The notes under the pieces: model-generated
Told to the model about the DNA's origin: nothing
Databases searched by the model: none
The model's input: only the letters and a program-made list of their open reading frames with translations
Assembly: GCA_964397085.1 (NCBI GenBank)
Contig: CAYNHH010000007.1
Location: forward strand, 1 to 31,258
DNA: 31,258 nt
DNA from: CAILAD01 sp964397085
Lineage (GTDB): Bacteria; Patescibacteriota; Saccharimonadia; CAILAD01; BJGX01
Direction: 5' to 3'
Part shown: one piece after another, positions 23,732-31,258 of the stretch
Layout of the letters: the number at the start of each line of letters is the position of its first letter
Position numbering within the stretch: the first letter of the stretch is position 1
Made by a program: the position numbers and the translations under genes

Positions 23732-24298
23732 AAAAAACAGCGTTTTAAGCTAAATCATGAAATAAAAGCCTCAACAGTTAGACTGTTGGGTGCTGACGGT
23801 TCTCAACTTGGAGTAGTCAGCTTAAGTGAAGCGATCAAGCTTGCACACGAACAAGGATATGATTTAGCCGAAGTCTCCCCGGCAGCACAGCCACCAGTCT
23901 GTAAATTACTTGACTGGGGCAAATATCAATACGAACAAGAGAAGATACGACAAAAAAGTCGTAAGAATCAAAAAAGTATTGAGGTAAAACAGATTCGTAT
24001 GGGCCTCAAAATTGGTCAACACGATATAGAAGTGAAGCAACGAGCTGCCACCAAATTTCTACTGGCTGGTAACAAAGTCAAGCTTACTGCACGTTTCAAA
24101 GGTAGAGAGATGACCCACCAAGACCTTGGTAAGGCCATACTAGCAAAGTTTTTTGAAGGCCTCAGCGACATCGCCACCCTTGAAGGCTCTCAGAGTATGG
24201 CCGGGCGCGATATGTCTATCATCGCAGTGCCCAAGAAAGAACTTGTAGCACAAGATGCCAAGCCTGAGACAAAAAAAGAAGTCGACACTAAGAAATAA
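23729..24298 (+). CDS. infC: Translation initiation factor IF-3
   Basis: IF3 binds the 30S subunit and checks start-codon/initiator-tRNA pairing. Starting at CTG the protein has 189 residues, the normal size. Its N-domain reads KKQRFKLNHEIKASTVRLLGADGSQLGVVS, aligning with the RVNEQIRAREVRLID...GEQLGVV pattern of the family. The TTG at 23786 would delete conserved residues. The linker and C-domain follow (PPVCKLLDWGKYQYEQEK, then KQIRMGLKIGQHDIEVK and VKLTARFKGREMTH), with a Lys/Glu tail. A rare start codon on infC fits the known autoregulation in Escherichia coli, where AUU is used and IF3 represses its own translation. It is followed by rpmI (26 bases) and rplT, the classic operon. Confidence 0.93.
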   Translation: MKKQRFKLNHEIKASTVRLLGADGSQLGVVSLSEAIKLAHEQGYDLAEVSPAAQPPVCKLLDWGKYQYEQEKIRQKSRKNQKSIEVKQIRMGLKIGQHDIEVKQRAATKFLLAGNKVKLTARFKGREMTHQDLGKAILAKFFEGLSDIATLEGSQSMAGRDMSIIAVPKKELVAQDAKPETKKEVDTKK

Positions 24299-24324
24299 TA
24301 GAAAATAATAGCAAGAGAGAAACC

Positions 24325-24522
24325 ATGCCAAAGCAAAAAACTAACAAAACCATGAGTAAACGCGTAAAGATCACCGGTACCGGTAAAGTTTTGCGTAGAA
24401 AAGCCGGTAGAGCTCATAAGCTCACTCTTAAATCTGGTGCTCGCAAACGCGCCTACACTCTAGAACACGGTATGGCTAAGGGTGATTCTAAAAATGTTAA
24501 AAAAATGGTAGGAGTTAAGTAA
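24325..24522 (+). CDS. rpmI: 50S ribosomal protein bL35
   Basis: This is a 65-residue basic protein with the bL35 signature KTNKTMSKRVKITGTGKVLR and RRKAGRAHKLT; the usual length is 64-66. It is part of the large ribosomal subunit. AGAGAG precedes the ATG. The last base of its TAA stop is the first base of the rplT ATG (TAATG), so the two are translationally coupled. Confidence 0.95.
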   Translation: MPKQKTNKTMSKRVKITGTGKVLRRKAGRAHKLTLKSGARKRAYTLEHGMAKGDSKNVKKMVGVK

Positions 24523-24863
24523 TGAGAGTAAAACGCGGGGTAACCACCCACAAACGACATAAAAAAATCCTTAAACTCACCAAGGGCTACAGCAAGACAC
24601 GTAGAAGTAGTTACAGAAAGGCTCATGAAGCCGTACTCAAAGCTTTAAGTTACCAATACAGAGACCGTCGCAATCTTAAGCGCGACATGCGTGCCCTCTG
24701 GATTACTCGTATTGGTGCCGCTGCTAGACTTAACGGTGTCAGCTACTCTGTCTTTACCGCCGGGCTCAAGAAATCCGAGATCAATCTTAATCGCAAAACT
24801 CTTGCAGAGCTAGCAGTCAATCAGCCTAAAGCTTTTGAAGCCGTAGTAAAAGCCACCAAGTAA
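24522..24863 (+). CDS. rplT: 50S ribosomal protein bL20
   Basis: The 113-residue protein carries the bL20 features RVKRGVTTHKRHKKILKLTKGY and RSSYRKAHEAVLKAL in its long N-terminal helix, then RDMRALWITRIGAAARLNGVSYS. bL20 is an early assembly factor of the 50S subunit. In several bacteria it also represses its own operon. The start overlaps the rpmI stop by one base, and a GGAG lies inside the end of rpmI. A bidirectional terminator at 24883-24916 ends the operon. Confidence 0.95.
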   Translation: MRVKRGVTTHKRHKKILKLTKGYSKTRRSSYRKAHEAVLKALSYQYRDRRNLKRDMRALWITRIGAAARLNGVSYSVFTAGLKKSEINLNRKTLAELAVNQPKAFEAVVKATK

Positions 24864-24882
24864 ACTCCCTCAATTCAGTATT

Positions 24883-24916
24883 AAAAAACCTCTCAAAAAT
24901 TATGAGAGGTTTTTTA
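24883..24916. terminator. Bidirectional terminator between rplT and the ABC permease gene
   Basis: CCTCTCA pairs with TGAGAGG. An A6 run precedes the stem and a T6 run follows it, so it can stop both the plus-strand ribosomal protein operon and the minus-strand envelope operon ending at 24930. Confidence 0.85.
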
Positions 24917-24929
24917 ATATCTAGAGTAT

Positions 24930-26180
24930 CTACAAAGACTTCAGAGCTTGTATAGGGCGCTTTCTAGCGGCCTTAATAGCTGGCGCGACTCCAAACACTA
25001 CTCCCACTATCAAACTCACGCCAAGGGCAAGCACAAGCGCCTTAAGGCTAAATACGGGCGTGATACCAGCAAACTTCTTCACCAAAAGCCCCGCTAAGTA
25101 ACTTAGCCCCAATCCCAACAAGCCTCCCAGTACAGATAATATTATCGCTTCTATCAAAAATTGACTCAAGATATTACCACTTGTAGCCCCAATTGCCTTG
25201 CGAATACCAATTTCCCTGGTACGCTCACTTACTGTCACTAGCATAATATTCATAATACCAATTCCACCTACAAGTAAGCTAATAGAAGCAATTGCTACAA
25301 CAAAAGTAGTCAGTAGATCAAGAATAGTATTGAATGTCGAAAGTAAATCTTCTTGGGTAAGAACACTGAAGTCTTCTTGTCCACCATGATTTTCCTTAAG
25401 CTCAGCTTTAATCTGATTCTGAGCCGAAGAGATATTCTCTGCCCCATTCACCTGCACTACTATCCTAAATACCTGATTCGATCCTGTCAATTTGTCTACA
25501 GTATTGATAGGTAGATAGATAATATCATCGCTGGTTCCGCCAATACCAGATCCAACATCTGATTTCTTCACAACACCAATAATTGTAAATTTTTGACCAC
25601 GAATTGTGATTTGTTTATCAATCGCATCACCATCAGCAAATAAGTTTTGCTTAGTATCAGCCCCAATTACCGTAACTTTTGCCATTGAGCTATTCTCGTT
25701 ATCAGAGAAAAACCTACCATTCTGAAATTTTAGTTGACGTATATCAGAGTAATTTGGCGTCGTGCCCAAGATAAAAGGTGAGCTCGTACTAAGCTGATCG
25801 TAAGCAACGACCGAGGATAATACATTAATTGGTGCTACTGCAGAGACATTTTTGGTTTGCTCAATAGTGGCTACATCTTGAGTAGTCAGTGTTGATGCCC
25901 CAATACTGCTTGCGAAGTTGAAGCTACCACCCGAGCTTTTTTGCTGTTGCCCATTCTTGGCATTAGAACTACTACCACCTATCTGACCAGAAGTTACTTG
26001 CAGCAAATTGGTGCCCAGACTAGATACCTGGCTGGTAACCTGAGCCTTCACCCCGTCACCTATCCCAATCATCACTAGTACTGCAAATACCCCAATAATT
26101 ATACCTAGCATAGTTAAGAACGATCTCATCTTGGCAGACTTGATACTTATAAGGGCCATCTTAATATTTTGAAAGATCAT
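24930..26180 (-). CDS. MacB/FtsX-type ABC transporter permease
   Basis: The 416-residue protein starts with the MacB N-terminal helix (AKMRSFLTMLGIIIGVFAVLVMIGIGDG). A large outer domain follows (~45-285; it includes a Ser/Gly/Gln-rich insertion near 70-85 and TTQDVATIEQTKNVSAVAP). The C-terminal FtsX domain then has three helices (STFNTILDLLTTFVVAIASISLLVGGIGIMNIMLV, ERTREIGIRKAIGAT, SLIVGVVFGVAPAIKAARKRPIQAL). Such transporters push peptides, lipoproteins or toxins across or out of the membrane by mechanotransmission rather than classic transport. Its ATG overlaps the stop of the ATPase gene in an ATGA, so the two form one complex. It is last in the operon. Confidence 0.9.
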   Translation of the reverse strand: MIFQNIKMALISIKSAKMRSFLTMLGIIIGVFAVLVMIGIGDGVKAQVTSQVSSLGTNLLQVTSGQIGGSSSNAKNGQQQKSSGGSFNFASSIGASTLTTQDVATIEQTKNVSAVAPINVLSSVVAYDQLSTSSPFILGTTPNYSDIRQLKFQNGRFFSDNENSSMAKVTVIGADTKQNLFADGDAIDKQITIRGQKFTIIGVVKKSDVGSGIGGTSDDIIYLPINTVDKLTGSNQVFRIVVQVNGAENISSAQNQIKAELKENHGGQEDFSVLTQEDLLSTFNTILDLLTTFVVAIASISLLVGGIGIMNIMLVTVSERTREIGIRKAIGATSGNILSQFLIEAIILSVLGGLLGLGLSYLAGLLVKKFAGITPVFSLKALVLALGVSLIVGVVFGVAPAIKAARKRPIQALKSL

Positions 26181-26878
26181 GATACGGCCTTTGTTTTATG
26201 AAGTAAGCCATCTCGTACCATAACAATTTTATTTGCATAGTCACCTACTTCAGGATTATGTGTAACAACAACAATAGTGACCCCCTGCTTGTTCAAGTCC
26301 TTGAGTAAGTTCATTATCTCAATACCGGTCTTGGTATCGAGATTGCCCGTTGGCTCGTCGGCCAAGATCAAACTCGGATCATTAGTAAGTGCACGAGCAA
26401 TCGCAACTCTTTGCACTTGCCCTCCGCTCATTCTATTTGACCGACTTTTTGCCTTATCTTCTAAGCCTACTTTCTTGAGTACTTCAGCTATCTTCTGTTT
26501 TCTCTCTGTCTTACTTTTTTTGGCGTATACCATGGGTAATTCAACATTCTGGGCTACATTTAGCCTTGGTAACAGATTAAAGTTTTGAAACACAAAGCCT
26601 ATCTTGTCTCTTCGCAATACAGCCAACTGTTTCTGGCTAAGTGACGCAATATCAACATCATCCAACATAAAGACTCCAGACGTAGCCTTATCAAGTAGCC
26701 CTATGATATTCATAAGCGTTGACTTTCCACTACCAGATGGTCCCATGATAGCCACAAAGTCACCTGCATATATTTCTAGGTTTACATCTTTCAGTGCATC
26801 AAGTACCCCCGCTTCATCATCAAAGCGCTTACCAACTGACTTCATGTATATAACTGTTTTTTTACTATTTTTTGACAT
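26177..26878 (-). CDS. MacB/LolD-type ABC transporter ATP-binding protein
   Basis: The 233-residue ATPase starts at the ATG at 26878. A TTG two codons earlier is less likely. It shows Walker A GPSGSGKST, Q-loop VFQNFNLLPRLN, the signature NRMSGGQVQRVAIARAL, Walker B LILADEPTGNLD and the switch histidine in VVVTHNPE. The pattern is that of the LolD/MacB/FtsE subfamily that pairs with FtsX-type permeases. The start lies inside the end of the DUF4012 gene (14-base overlap) and its end overlaps the permease start, which shows tight coupling. The transported substrate cannot be told from sequence; the envelope-glycan genes upstream suggest a surface role. Confidence 0.92.
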   Translation of the reverse strand: MSKNSKKTVIYMKSVGKRFDDEAGVLDALKDVNLEIYAGDFVAIMGPSGSGKSTLMNIIGLLDKATSGVFMLDDVDIASLSQKQLAVLRRDKIGFVFQNFNLLPRLNVAQNVELPMVYAKKSKTERKQKIAEVLKKVGLEDKAKSRSNRMSGGQVQRVAIARALTNDPSLILADEPTGNLDTKTGIEIMNLLKDLNKQGVTIVVVTHNPEVGDYANKIVMVRDGLLHKTKAVS

Positions 26879-28319
26879 AAACAAAACTTAAAGCCTCATC
26901 ACTATTGATCATTTTATCATAAGCTACCGTAAGAGTATTGCCTACTTCTCGCTGTTGTACTTGAGTATTGCTTGCTGCTTGAAGCCGGTACTCATCTGTT
27001 GGGAGAGTCAAAGAGTAGTGTAGTTCGTATGGCCAGCCGCCAAGTTGCTTTTGCATAAATGTATTGATTGTAAGCTGATCACCAAATACATATTTCGTTG
27101 GCACTTTATAGGTGAATGTAGCCTTACTACTAGCAAGTGGTTTGGTTAGCCTATAGTAACCAAAAGTGACACTATTCTGTTCACTGCTCACCGTTAGCTG
27201 CTTATCTGTAAATGAGCTATTTAATAATGTCGTCTTATCTGGTAATACCAACTTCGTGTAGCTCAAATTGTCACCCACCAACCACCGTTTTTCTTCAGGG
27301 ATATTGGGGTCTACATACTCTACCCTATAATCGGATGTATGACTGGTATCTATTGAGAGCTCTATGGTGCTTGTTCCATCCAGATTAATCATTTGGTGCA
27401 TTGTAACAAGATTCTTAATATATGGTGAGCTCTTATTGGCCGCAATATTTGCTTCAGTGATCATAAAGTAGTTTTCTTGGGATTGCTTAATCTCACCAGA
27501 TGCACCAACTTTCTCAATAAGTTTTTGGGTAGCTTGATTGGTACTATATATCACCAGCTGTTTCTCATCTATCATCTGTTGTAAGGTAGGAAATAAACTA
27601 TTTAGTTCTCGCAAATCCTTACTCAATAGTTTACTCACCAATTGGTTGGCCAAGCCGCCCAAAACTCCTGCTTTAGGGTCTTTCTTTTCTAGCTTATCTT
27701 TACCTGCCTCCACTTCAAGCTGAACTTTCTCTCGGAAGTTATCTTTTGTAATAGTGAGATCGTAGTCTTTCAGATAGACCGGGCCCAATTTGGCTAATAA
27801 TACCTCCAAAACCGATGGTGTAAACTGAACAACATTATTTACAGGTTGATTTACCACTTGTTGATAATAATACATCGCTTGTTTGGCATTTTGCGGGAAG
27901 TCCAACTGGTTGCTGCTATCACGCAGTGATGCGCAGGGGCCGATGCTCTTCAGATAGTCTGGTGGCTGATATGGCTTATTGGTGCAAGTATTTGTAGCAT
28001 CAATAGTATATACGCCAGTCAATTGGCCTGCAGAAATCTTCCCTTTGTCAGATGTGACCATGCCTACCGTACCTATAAACCCTCCACCCAGCCTCAGCTC
28101 TGCATTATTTGCAAGCAACAGAAGTGTCTTTTGTTGACCGTCATATCCTGCCAGACCCTTATACAATTCCTGATAGGGTTGCAGCGCCGTAGCTTTGTCT
28201 TCTAGTGACTGCAAATACCTGCCAACACTCAGAGAAACTATATATATAGCCAGAATTAAAGCTCCTAAAGCTAAAGCTAGTACCAAGTAAGAACCCTGCT
28301 TAGTCTTAGTTCTTGCCAT
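26865..28319 (-). CDS. DUF4012 domain membrane-anchored protein
   Basis: The 484-residue protein has an N-terminal transmembrane anchor (residues ~11-33, LVLALALGALILAIYIVSL). The DUF4012 hallmark LLLLANNAELRLGGGFIGTVG (~65-85) follows, with further conserved features such as NAKQAMYYYQQVV and the mixed beta region to the end. The bulk should lie outside the cytoplasm. The function is unknown. In Gram-positive and CPR genomes this family often sits in surface-polysaccharide clusters, and here it is located directly after a glycosyltransferase and a polyprenyl glycosylphosphotransferase. Its start overlaps the GT4 end by 14 bases and its end overlaps the ABC ATPase start. Confidence 0.88.
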   Translation of the reverse strand: MARTKTKQGSYLVLALALGALILAIYIVSLSVGRYLQSLEDKATALQPYQELYKGLAGYDGQQKTLLLLANNAELRLGGGFIGTVGMVTSDKGKISAGQLTGVYTIDATNTCTNKPYQPPDYLKSIGPCASLRDSSNQLDFPQNAKQAMYYYQQVVNQPVNNVVQFTPSVLEVLLAKLGPVYLKDYDLTITKDNFREKVQLEVEAGKDKLEKKDPKAGVLGGLANQLVSKLLSKDLRELNSLFPTLQQMIDEKQLVIYSTNQATQKLIEKVGASGEIKQSQENYFMITEANIAANKSSPYIKNLVTMHQMINLDGTSTIELSIDTSHTSDYRVEYVDPNIPEEKRWLVGDNLSYTKLVLPDKTTLLNSSFTDKQLTVSSEQNSVTFGYYRLTKPLASSKATFTYKVPTKYVFGDQLTINTFMQKQLGGWPYELHYSLTLPTDEYRLQAASNTQVQQREVGNTLTVAYDKMINSDEALSFVYVKK

Positions 28320-29409
28320 CTCTATATTGCTGTATTACATCGTTAATTTGCTGACTAAATTGCACTTGAGAAAAATACTGTGCTCGCTTTTTTATAGTAT
28401 CTGCAGAAAACTTACTCGATTCAAATTTCTCAATGGCCGCCATTACACTCTCGATGGTTTGCTTGTCAAAGAAGACCCCTGTCATGCCATCTTCTACACT
28501 TTCACTCGCACCACCCTGCCCATAAGTTATCACTGGCTTACCTGCTGACATAGCCTCTACAGGTGTAATTCCAAAGTCTTCAAAAGCAGTAAATATAAAT
28601 GCCTTACAACCCAAATACAGTTTTGTTACTTCTTTATCTGAAAGTGCATCAGTAAATGTAATACTTGGGCCAGCAAGAGATTTGAGTCTCTTGAGCTCAG
28701 AACCAGTACCAACCACCACCAGCTTCTTGTTGAGCTTAGTACAGGCCTGTACGGCCAAATCTACACGCTTATAAGGTATCAATCTACTTACTACCAAGTA
28801 ATAATCTCCGTCACTAGATTTAGCAGACTGGAATCTCATGGTATCTACGGGCGGATGAATTACTGTAGATTGACGGTTATAGTATTGGGCTATTCTATCT
28901 TGAACGGTTAGCGAGTTGGCTACCAGAATATCTGGCCTTTGAGCAGCCGCAAAGTCCCAATAGCGCATTTTTTTGACTACTCGCGGTAAGACAAGCTTCG
29001 CAAGCGGATTAATCAACCCAAGACCTGGAGAGTGCAGGTAATCCTCATAGCCACTCCAATAGTACCGAGTAGGTGTATGAATATAGCTAATATGCAGGGT
29101 CTCTGTAGGCGTAATAATACCTTTTGCTTCTGCACTACTAGAGGAGATGACTACATCATAGCTACTAAAATCAAAGCTTTCAAAGGCACGCGTACGCAGC
29201 ATAGGATACAGCTGGTGCTTCTTTTTTGCCAGTGGCCAGTGCTGTAAAAAAGATGTTCTTATATCTGCATCTTTAAGCATTAGGAGTCTATCATGGTCAT
29301 ATACACTCGTATAGATAGGCGCCTCAGGAAACATTTGGTGGAGGGCTTCTACTACTCTCTCTGCTCCGCCAAGATTTGTAAGCCAATCATGAACAATCGC
29401 TACTTTCAT
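28306..29409 (-). CDS. Glycosyltransferase family 4 (WbaZ/mannosyltransferase-like)
   Basis: This 367-residue GT-B glycosyltransferase opens with MKVAIVHDWLTNLGGAERVVEAL, a characteristic start of this GT4 subgroup. It contains HISYIHTPTRYYW and DILVANSLTVQDRIAQYY in the N-domain. The donor domain has YYLVVSRLIPYKRVDLAVQAC, KLVVVGTGSELKRLKSLA and AFEDFGITPVEAMSAGKPV, which holds the EX7E glutamates. It probably adds a sugar to the polyprenyl-linked primer made by the gene just upstream, whose stop is only 3 bases before this ATG. The exact sugar is not deducible. Confidence 0.9.
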   Translation of the reverse strand: MKVAIVHDWLTNLGGAERVVEALHQMFPEAPIYTSVYDHDRLLMLKDADIRTSFLQHWPLAKKKHQLYPMLRTRAFESFDFSSYDVVISSSSAEAKGIITPTETLHISYIHTPTRYYWSGYEDYLHSPGLGLINPLAKLVLPRVVKKMRYWDFAAAQRPDILVANSLTVQDRIAQYYNRQSTVIHPPVDTMRFQSAKSSDGDYYLVVSRLIPYKRVDLAVQACTKLNKKLVVVGTGSELKRLKSLAGPSITFTDALSDKEVTKLYLGCKAFIFTAFEDFGITPVEAMSAGKPVITYGQGGASESVEDGMTGVFFDKQTIESVMAAIEKFESSKFSADTIKKRAQYFSQVQFSQQINDVIQQYRDGKN

Positions 29410-29412
29410 AGT

Positions 29413-30831
29413 CTAGTACCCACTTTTACGAAAAAGTAGTGCTGGTATTGTACGGAGAATAATTGCCAGATCAAGGCCAATATTCCAATTCTCAATGTAG
29501 TATATATCGAGCTTTACCCGAGAATCATAGTCTATATCATTGCGTCCAGACACTTGCCACAAGCCTGTTAGACCAGGCTTGATGTGCAAAAACAGACCTG
29601 ATTCATCCCCATAACGCTCTAATTCTTCCTCCACGATTGGTCGTGGCCCCACAAAACTCAAATCATTCTTGAGTACATTTATGAGCTGAGGCAACTCATC
29701 TAGGCTCGTTGCACGCAAGAATCCACCGATACGATTCAGACGAGGATCATTTTTCACCTTTTGATCACGCCTGAACTCCTCTATCAACGCTGGCTCATTG
29801 AAGGTCTTAAGCATATCAAGTGTACTCAACCCGCTATACTCTCCGCCAGCACAATACTTGAGTTTCATGGTACGAAACTTCAGGAGACGAATCTTGTTGC
29901 CAGACCGAGTAATTCGTTCATGGATATAGAATACTGGCCCTTTGTCTGTCAGCTTGAGCAAGATTGCAATTGCAAGCATTAATGGCCACACAATGAGTAA
30001 TGTGAATGAAGCCAGCAGTAGATCGAGTAATCGCTTCAAAATTCTCCCCCAGCCATCAAGAGGCGTAGACACCACCTCTAAAATAGGGAGATTATTAATC
30101 CTGCTCATGCGCATTGGTGCGTCATAGAGCTCTCCTACTGTGGGGATAATGTGTAGCTGTATCTGATGCTGTCGACAAAAGTTTACCAACTTTGTTACGG
30201 TTCCTGCTTGAATATCCTCTTGGAGCAAGAAGATGTCGTCGAGTGAATATTTGGTGTTACTAGACTCCAAATGCTCTAAAGACAGCTCTTTATGCATGGC
30301 CAAATTCTCCATTACTCTGTAAGCAGGTGACTCTTTTATGAGTATTTTGGCAAAATTTATTCGTGATGAACCCTTACCAATTACGAGCGTGTTATGTACG
30401 CCTATCTGGAAGCGAAATAAGAAGTGCTGCATTGCATAGACCAAAAACCGTGCAAAGCTCACCAAGACAACAGCAAATACAAAGCCATAAATTGGAATTG
30501 CCTTTGATGGGAATATTGGATTTGTCACAAAGAAATCCAATATTATAAGCAACATCACCCCTACAGCAGATGCCATTACTACTCTGCTAGTTTCATACAG
30601 GCGCGATCTAGTGGCACGCAGCTTATACAGCCCGGCGAAAGCATATATTACTATCCAGATCAGTAACACGGGTAAAATTACCCGCAAAAATCCTTTGCCC
30701 GATACCAGATATGCAAGTGGCTTACTCTGCTCGTGCCTCACCAAAAATGCCAGTGCAAAAGCAAATACAATCATGCAGTAGTCAATTGGGATAAGGAATA
30801 CCCGAAAAAATAATTCACTGCGTTTTTTCAT
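29413..30831 (-). CDS. Polyprenyl glycosylphosphotransferase (initiating sugar transferase)
   Basis: The enzyme transfers a sugar 1-phosphate to undecaprenyl phosphate and so starts synthesis of a surface polysaccharide or glycan. The 472-residue protein has the long WbaP/WcaJ layout. N-terminal transmembrane helices lie at ~8-30, 48-70, 84-105 and 115-137. A cytoplasmic CoA-binding-like domain follows with LVIGKGSSRINFAKIL. A membrane re-entrant helix (LLDLLLASFTLLIVWPLML) precedes the catalytic domain with LLKFRTM, TSLDELPQLINVLKNDLSFVGPRP and KPGLTGLWQVSGR. TATAAT (minus strand, 30839-30844) lies 7 bases before the ATG, so the five-gene operon probably begins with a leaderless mRNA. rnpB and its terminator are just upstream. 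Confidence 0.93.
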   Translation of the reverse strand: MKKRSELFFRVFLIPIDYCMIVFAFALAFLVRHEQSKPLAYLVSGKGFLRVILPVLLIWIVIYAFAGLYKLRATRSRLYETSRVVMASAVGVMLLIILDFFVTNPIFPSKAIPIYGFVFAVVLVSFARFLVYAMQHFLFRFQIGVHNTLVIGKGSSRINFAKILIKESPAYRVMENLAMHKELSLEHLESSNTKYSLDDIFLLQEDIQAGTVTKLVNFCRQHQIQLHIIPTVGELYDAPMRMSRINNLPILEVVSTPLDGWGRILKRLLDLLLASFTLLIVWPLMLAIAILLKLTDKGPVFYIHERITRSGNKIRLLKFRTMKLKYCAGGEYSGLSTLDMLKTFNEPALIEEFRRDQKVKNDPRLNRIGGFLRATSLDELPQLINVLKNDLSFVGPRPIVEEELERYGDESGLFLHIKPGLTGLWQVSGRNDIDYDSRVKLDIYYIENWNIGLDLAIILRTIPALLFRKSGY

Positions 30832-30838
30832 AAGTGTT

Positions 30839-30844
30839 ATTATA
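30839..30844 (-). promoter_or_regulatory. -10 element of the surface-glycan operon
   Basis: TATAAT on the minus strand, 7 bases before the ATG at 30831. It lies immediately after the rnpB terminator. Confidence 0.6.
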
Positions 30845-30870
30845 CCAAAAATACATCCTAGAAGGATGTA
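30845..30870 (-). terminator. Terminator of rnpB
   Basis: A perfect seven-pair stem TACATCC/GGATGTA with a 5-base loop (30852-30870) is followed on the minus strand by TTTTT. It begins 8 bases after the 3' strand of the RNase P P1 helix. Confidence 0.8.
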
Positions 30871-30877
30871 TTCTCAA

Positions 30878-31258
30878 GTAAGTTAGCTATAAGCCGAATT
30901 TTGTTCATCTCGCAAGCGAGAATTGGTAATCATCTATCTTCCCTTGCGGGCGCCCTTCACCACAAGTGGCGAGGAGTCATGCGATATACCCATGATAAAG
31001 CGAGAAACTTCATCCTGCAAATGCAGAAAAGGGCCCATAATCTTGCAGCCAACAGGGTTTACCACCACCATATGTCACCATATAGCACTGTGAGCTCTTA
31101 CCTCACTCTTTTCACCCTTACCTAGACAAGTCTAGGCGGTATAGTTTCTGCGGCACTTTCCCGAGGATTACTCCTGGTTGCCGTTAGCAACTGTTGTACT
31201 CTATGCTGTTCGGACTTTCCTCTCTACCCAGAGGCAGAGCGATTACCCGCTAACTCAC
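30878..31258 (-). ncRNA. rnpB: RNase P RNA, essentially complete (5' end at the window edge)
   Basis: RNase P RNA is the catalytic subunit that trims the 5' leader of pre-tRNAs. Conserved blocks on the minus strand are GAGGAAAGTCCGAACAGC, then CAGAAACTATACCGCC, then GAGGTAAGAGCTCACAG, and near the 3' end CGGCTTATAGCTAAC. The first ten bases at the window edge (GTGAGTTAGC) pair with GCTAACTTAC at 30878-30887 to close helix P1, so at most a few 5' bases are missing. The length of about 381 bases is normal for the bacterial type. A plus-strand reading frame inside it is a shadow. Its promoter lies outside the window. Confidence 0.95.

Noticed and set aside
30901..31125. 74-codon plus-strand reading frame at the right end
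   Set aside because: It lies wholly within the RNase P RNA on the opposite strand.
1..31258. Alternative genetic code (UGA as glycine, as in some CPR lineages)
   Set aside because: TGA serves as the natural stop in the helicase and vault-like genes, and no in-frame TGA interrupts the conserved genes.
1..31258. CRISPR array, insertion sequence, prophage or tRNA genes
   Set aside because: No regular direct repeats, transposase or integrase motifs, or tRNA cloverleaf sequences were seen. The only tRNA-like structure is the tmRNA.

Overview
The window looks like chromosome from a small-genome Patescibacteria/CPR bacterium, most likely Candidatus Saccharibacteria (TM7). This rests on the gene mix (DUF4012, DUF4446, bactofilin, eukaryote-type class I aldolase, sugar-lipid glycosyltransferases), short intergenic gaps, moderate-to-low G+C, and standard-code stops including TGA. 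The phylum call is an inference. No insertion sequence, prophage, CRISPR array or tRNA gene was found.

Layout. 1-9.6 kb: the first residues of a membrane protein, a small two-helix membrane protein, a SprT-like metalloprotease overlapping a UvrD helicase with a C-terminal nuclease domain, a large membrane protein with a PP2C-like N-terminus, argS, smpB and a class I fructose-bisphosphate aldolase. 9.6-16 kb: a series of minus-strand genes that are mostly separate transcription units with their own promoter and terminator. They encode a HTH protein, a small RRM protein, an unknown acidic protein, an 852-residue major vault protein (MVP) homologue, a PlsC acyltransferase and a three-helix membrane protein. 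16-20 kb: tmRNA, two glycosyltransferases and a GalT-like protein. 20-24.9 kb: a ComM-family ATPase, then DUF4446, bactofilin and a lipid-kinase-like protein leading into infC-rpmI-rplT. 24.9-31.3 kb: a tightly overlapping minus-strand operon (polyprenyl glycosylphosphotransferase, GT4, DUF4012, MacB-type ABC ATPase and permease) downstream of rnpB.

The most notable item is the MVP homologue at 11766-14324. It has the vault architecture (N-terminal MVP-type beta repeats, SPFH-like shoulder, long cap helix, cap-ring tail) at nearly the length of animal MVP. Its promoter closely resembles those of the adjacent unknown acidic protein and of tmRNA. It shares its ribosome-binding site with the acidic protein. 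These features suggest strong expression and possible partnership. A bacterial vault-like particle in an ultra-small cell would be the system to pursue.

Expression signals fall into two styles. At least seven genes (including uvrD, argS, smpB, two sugar-polymer genes) have TATAAT only 6-9 bases before the ATG, which implies leaderless mRNAs. The vault-region genes and infC have -35/-10 promoters with 17-base spacers, leaders and clear Shine-Dalgarno sites. infC appears to start at CTG.
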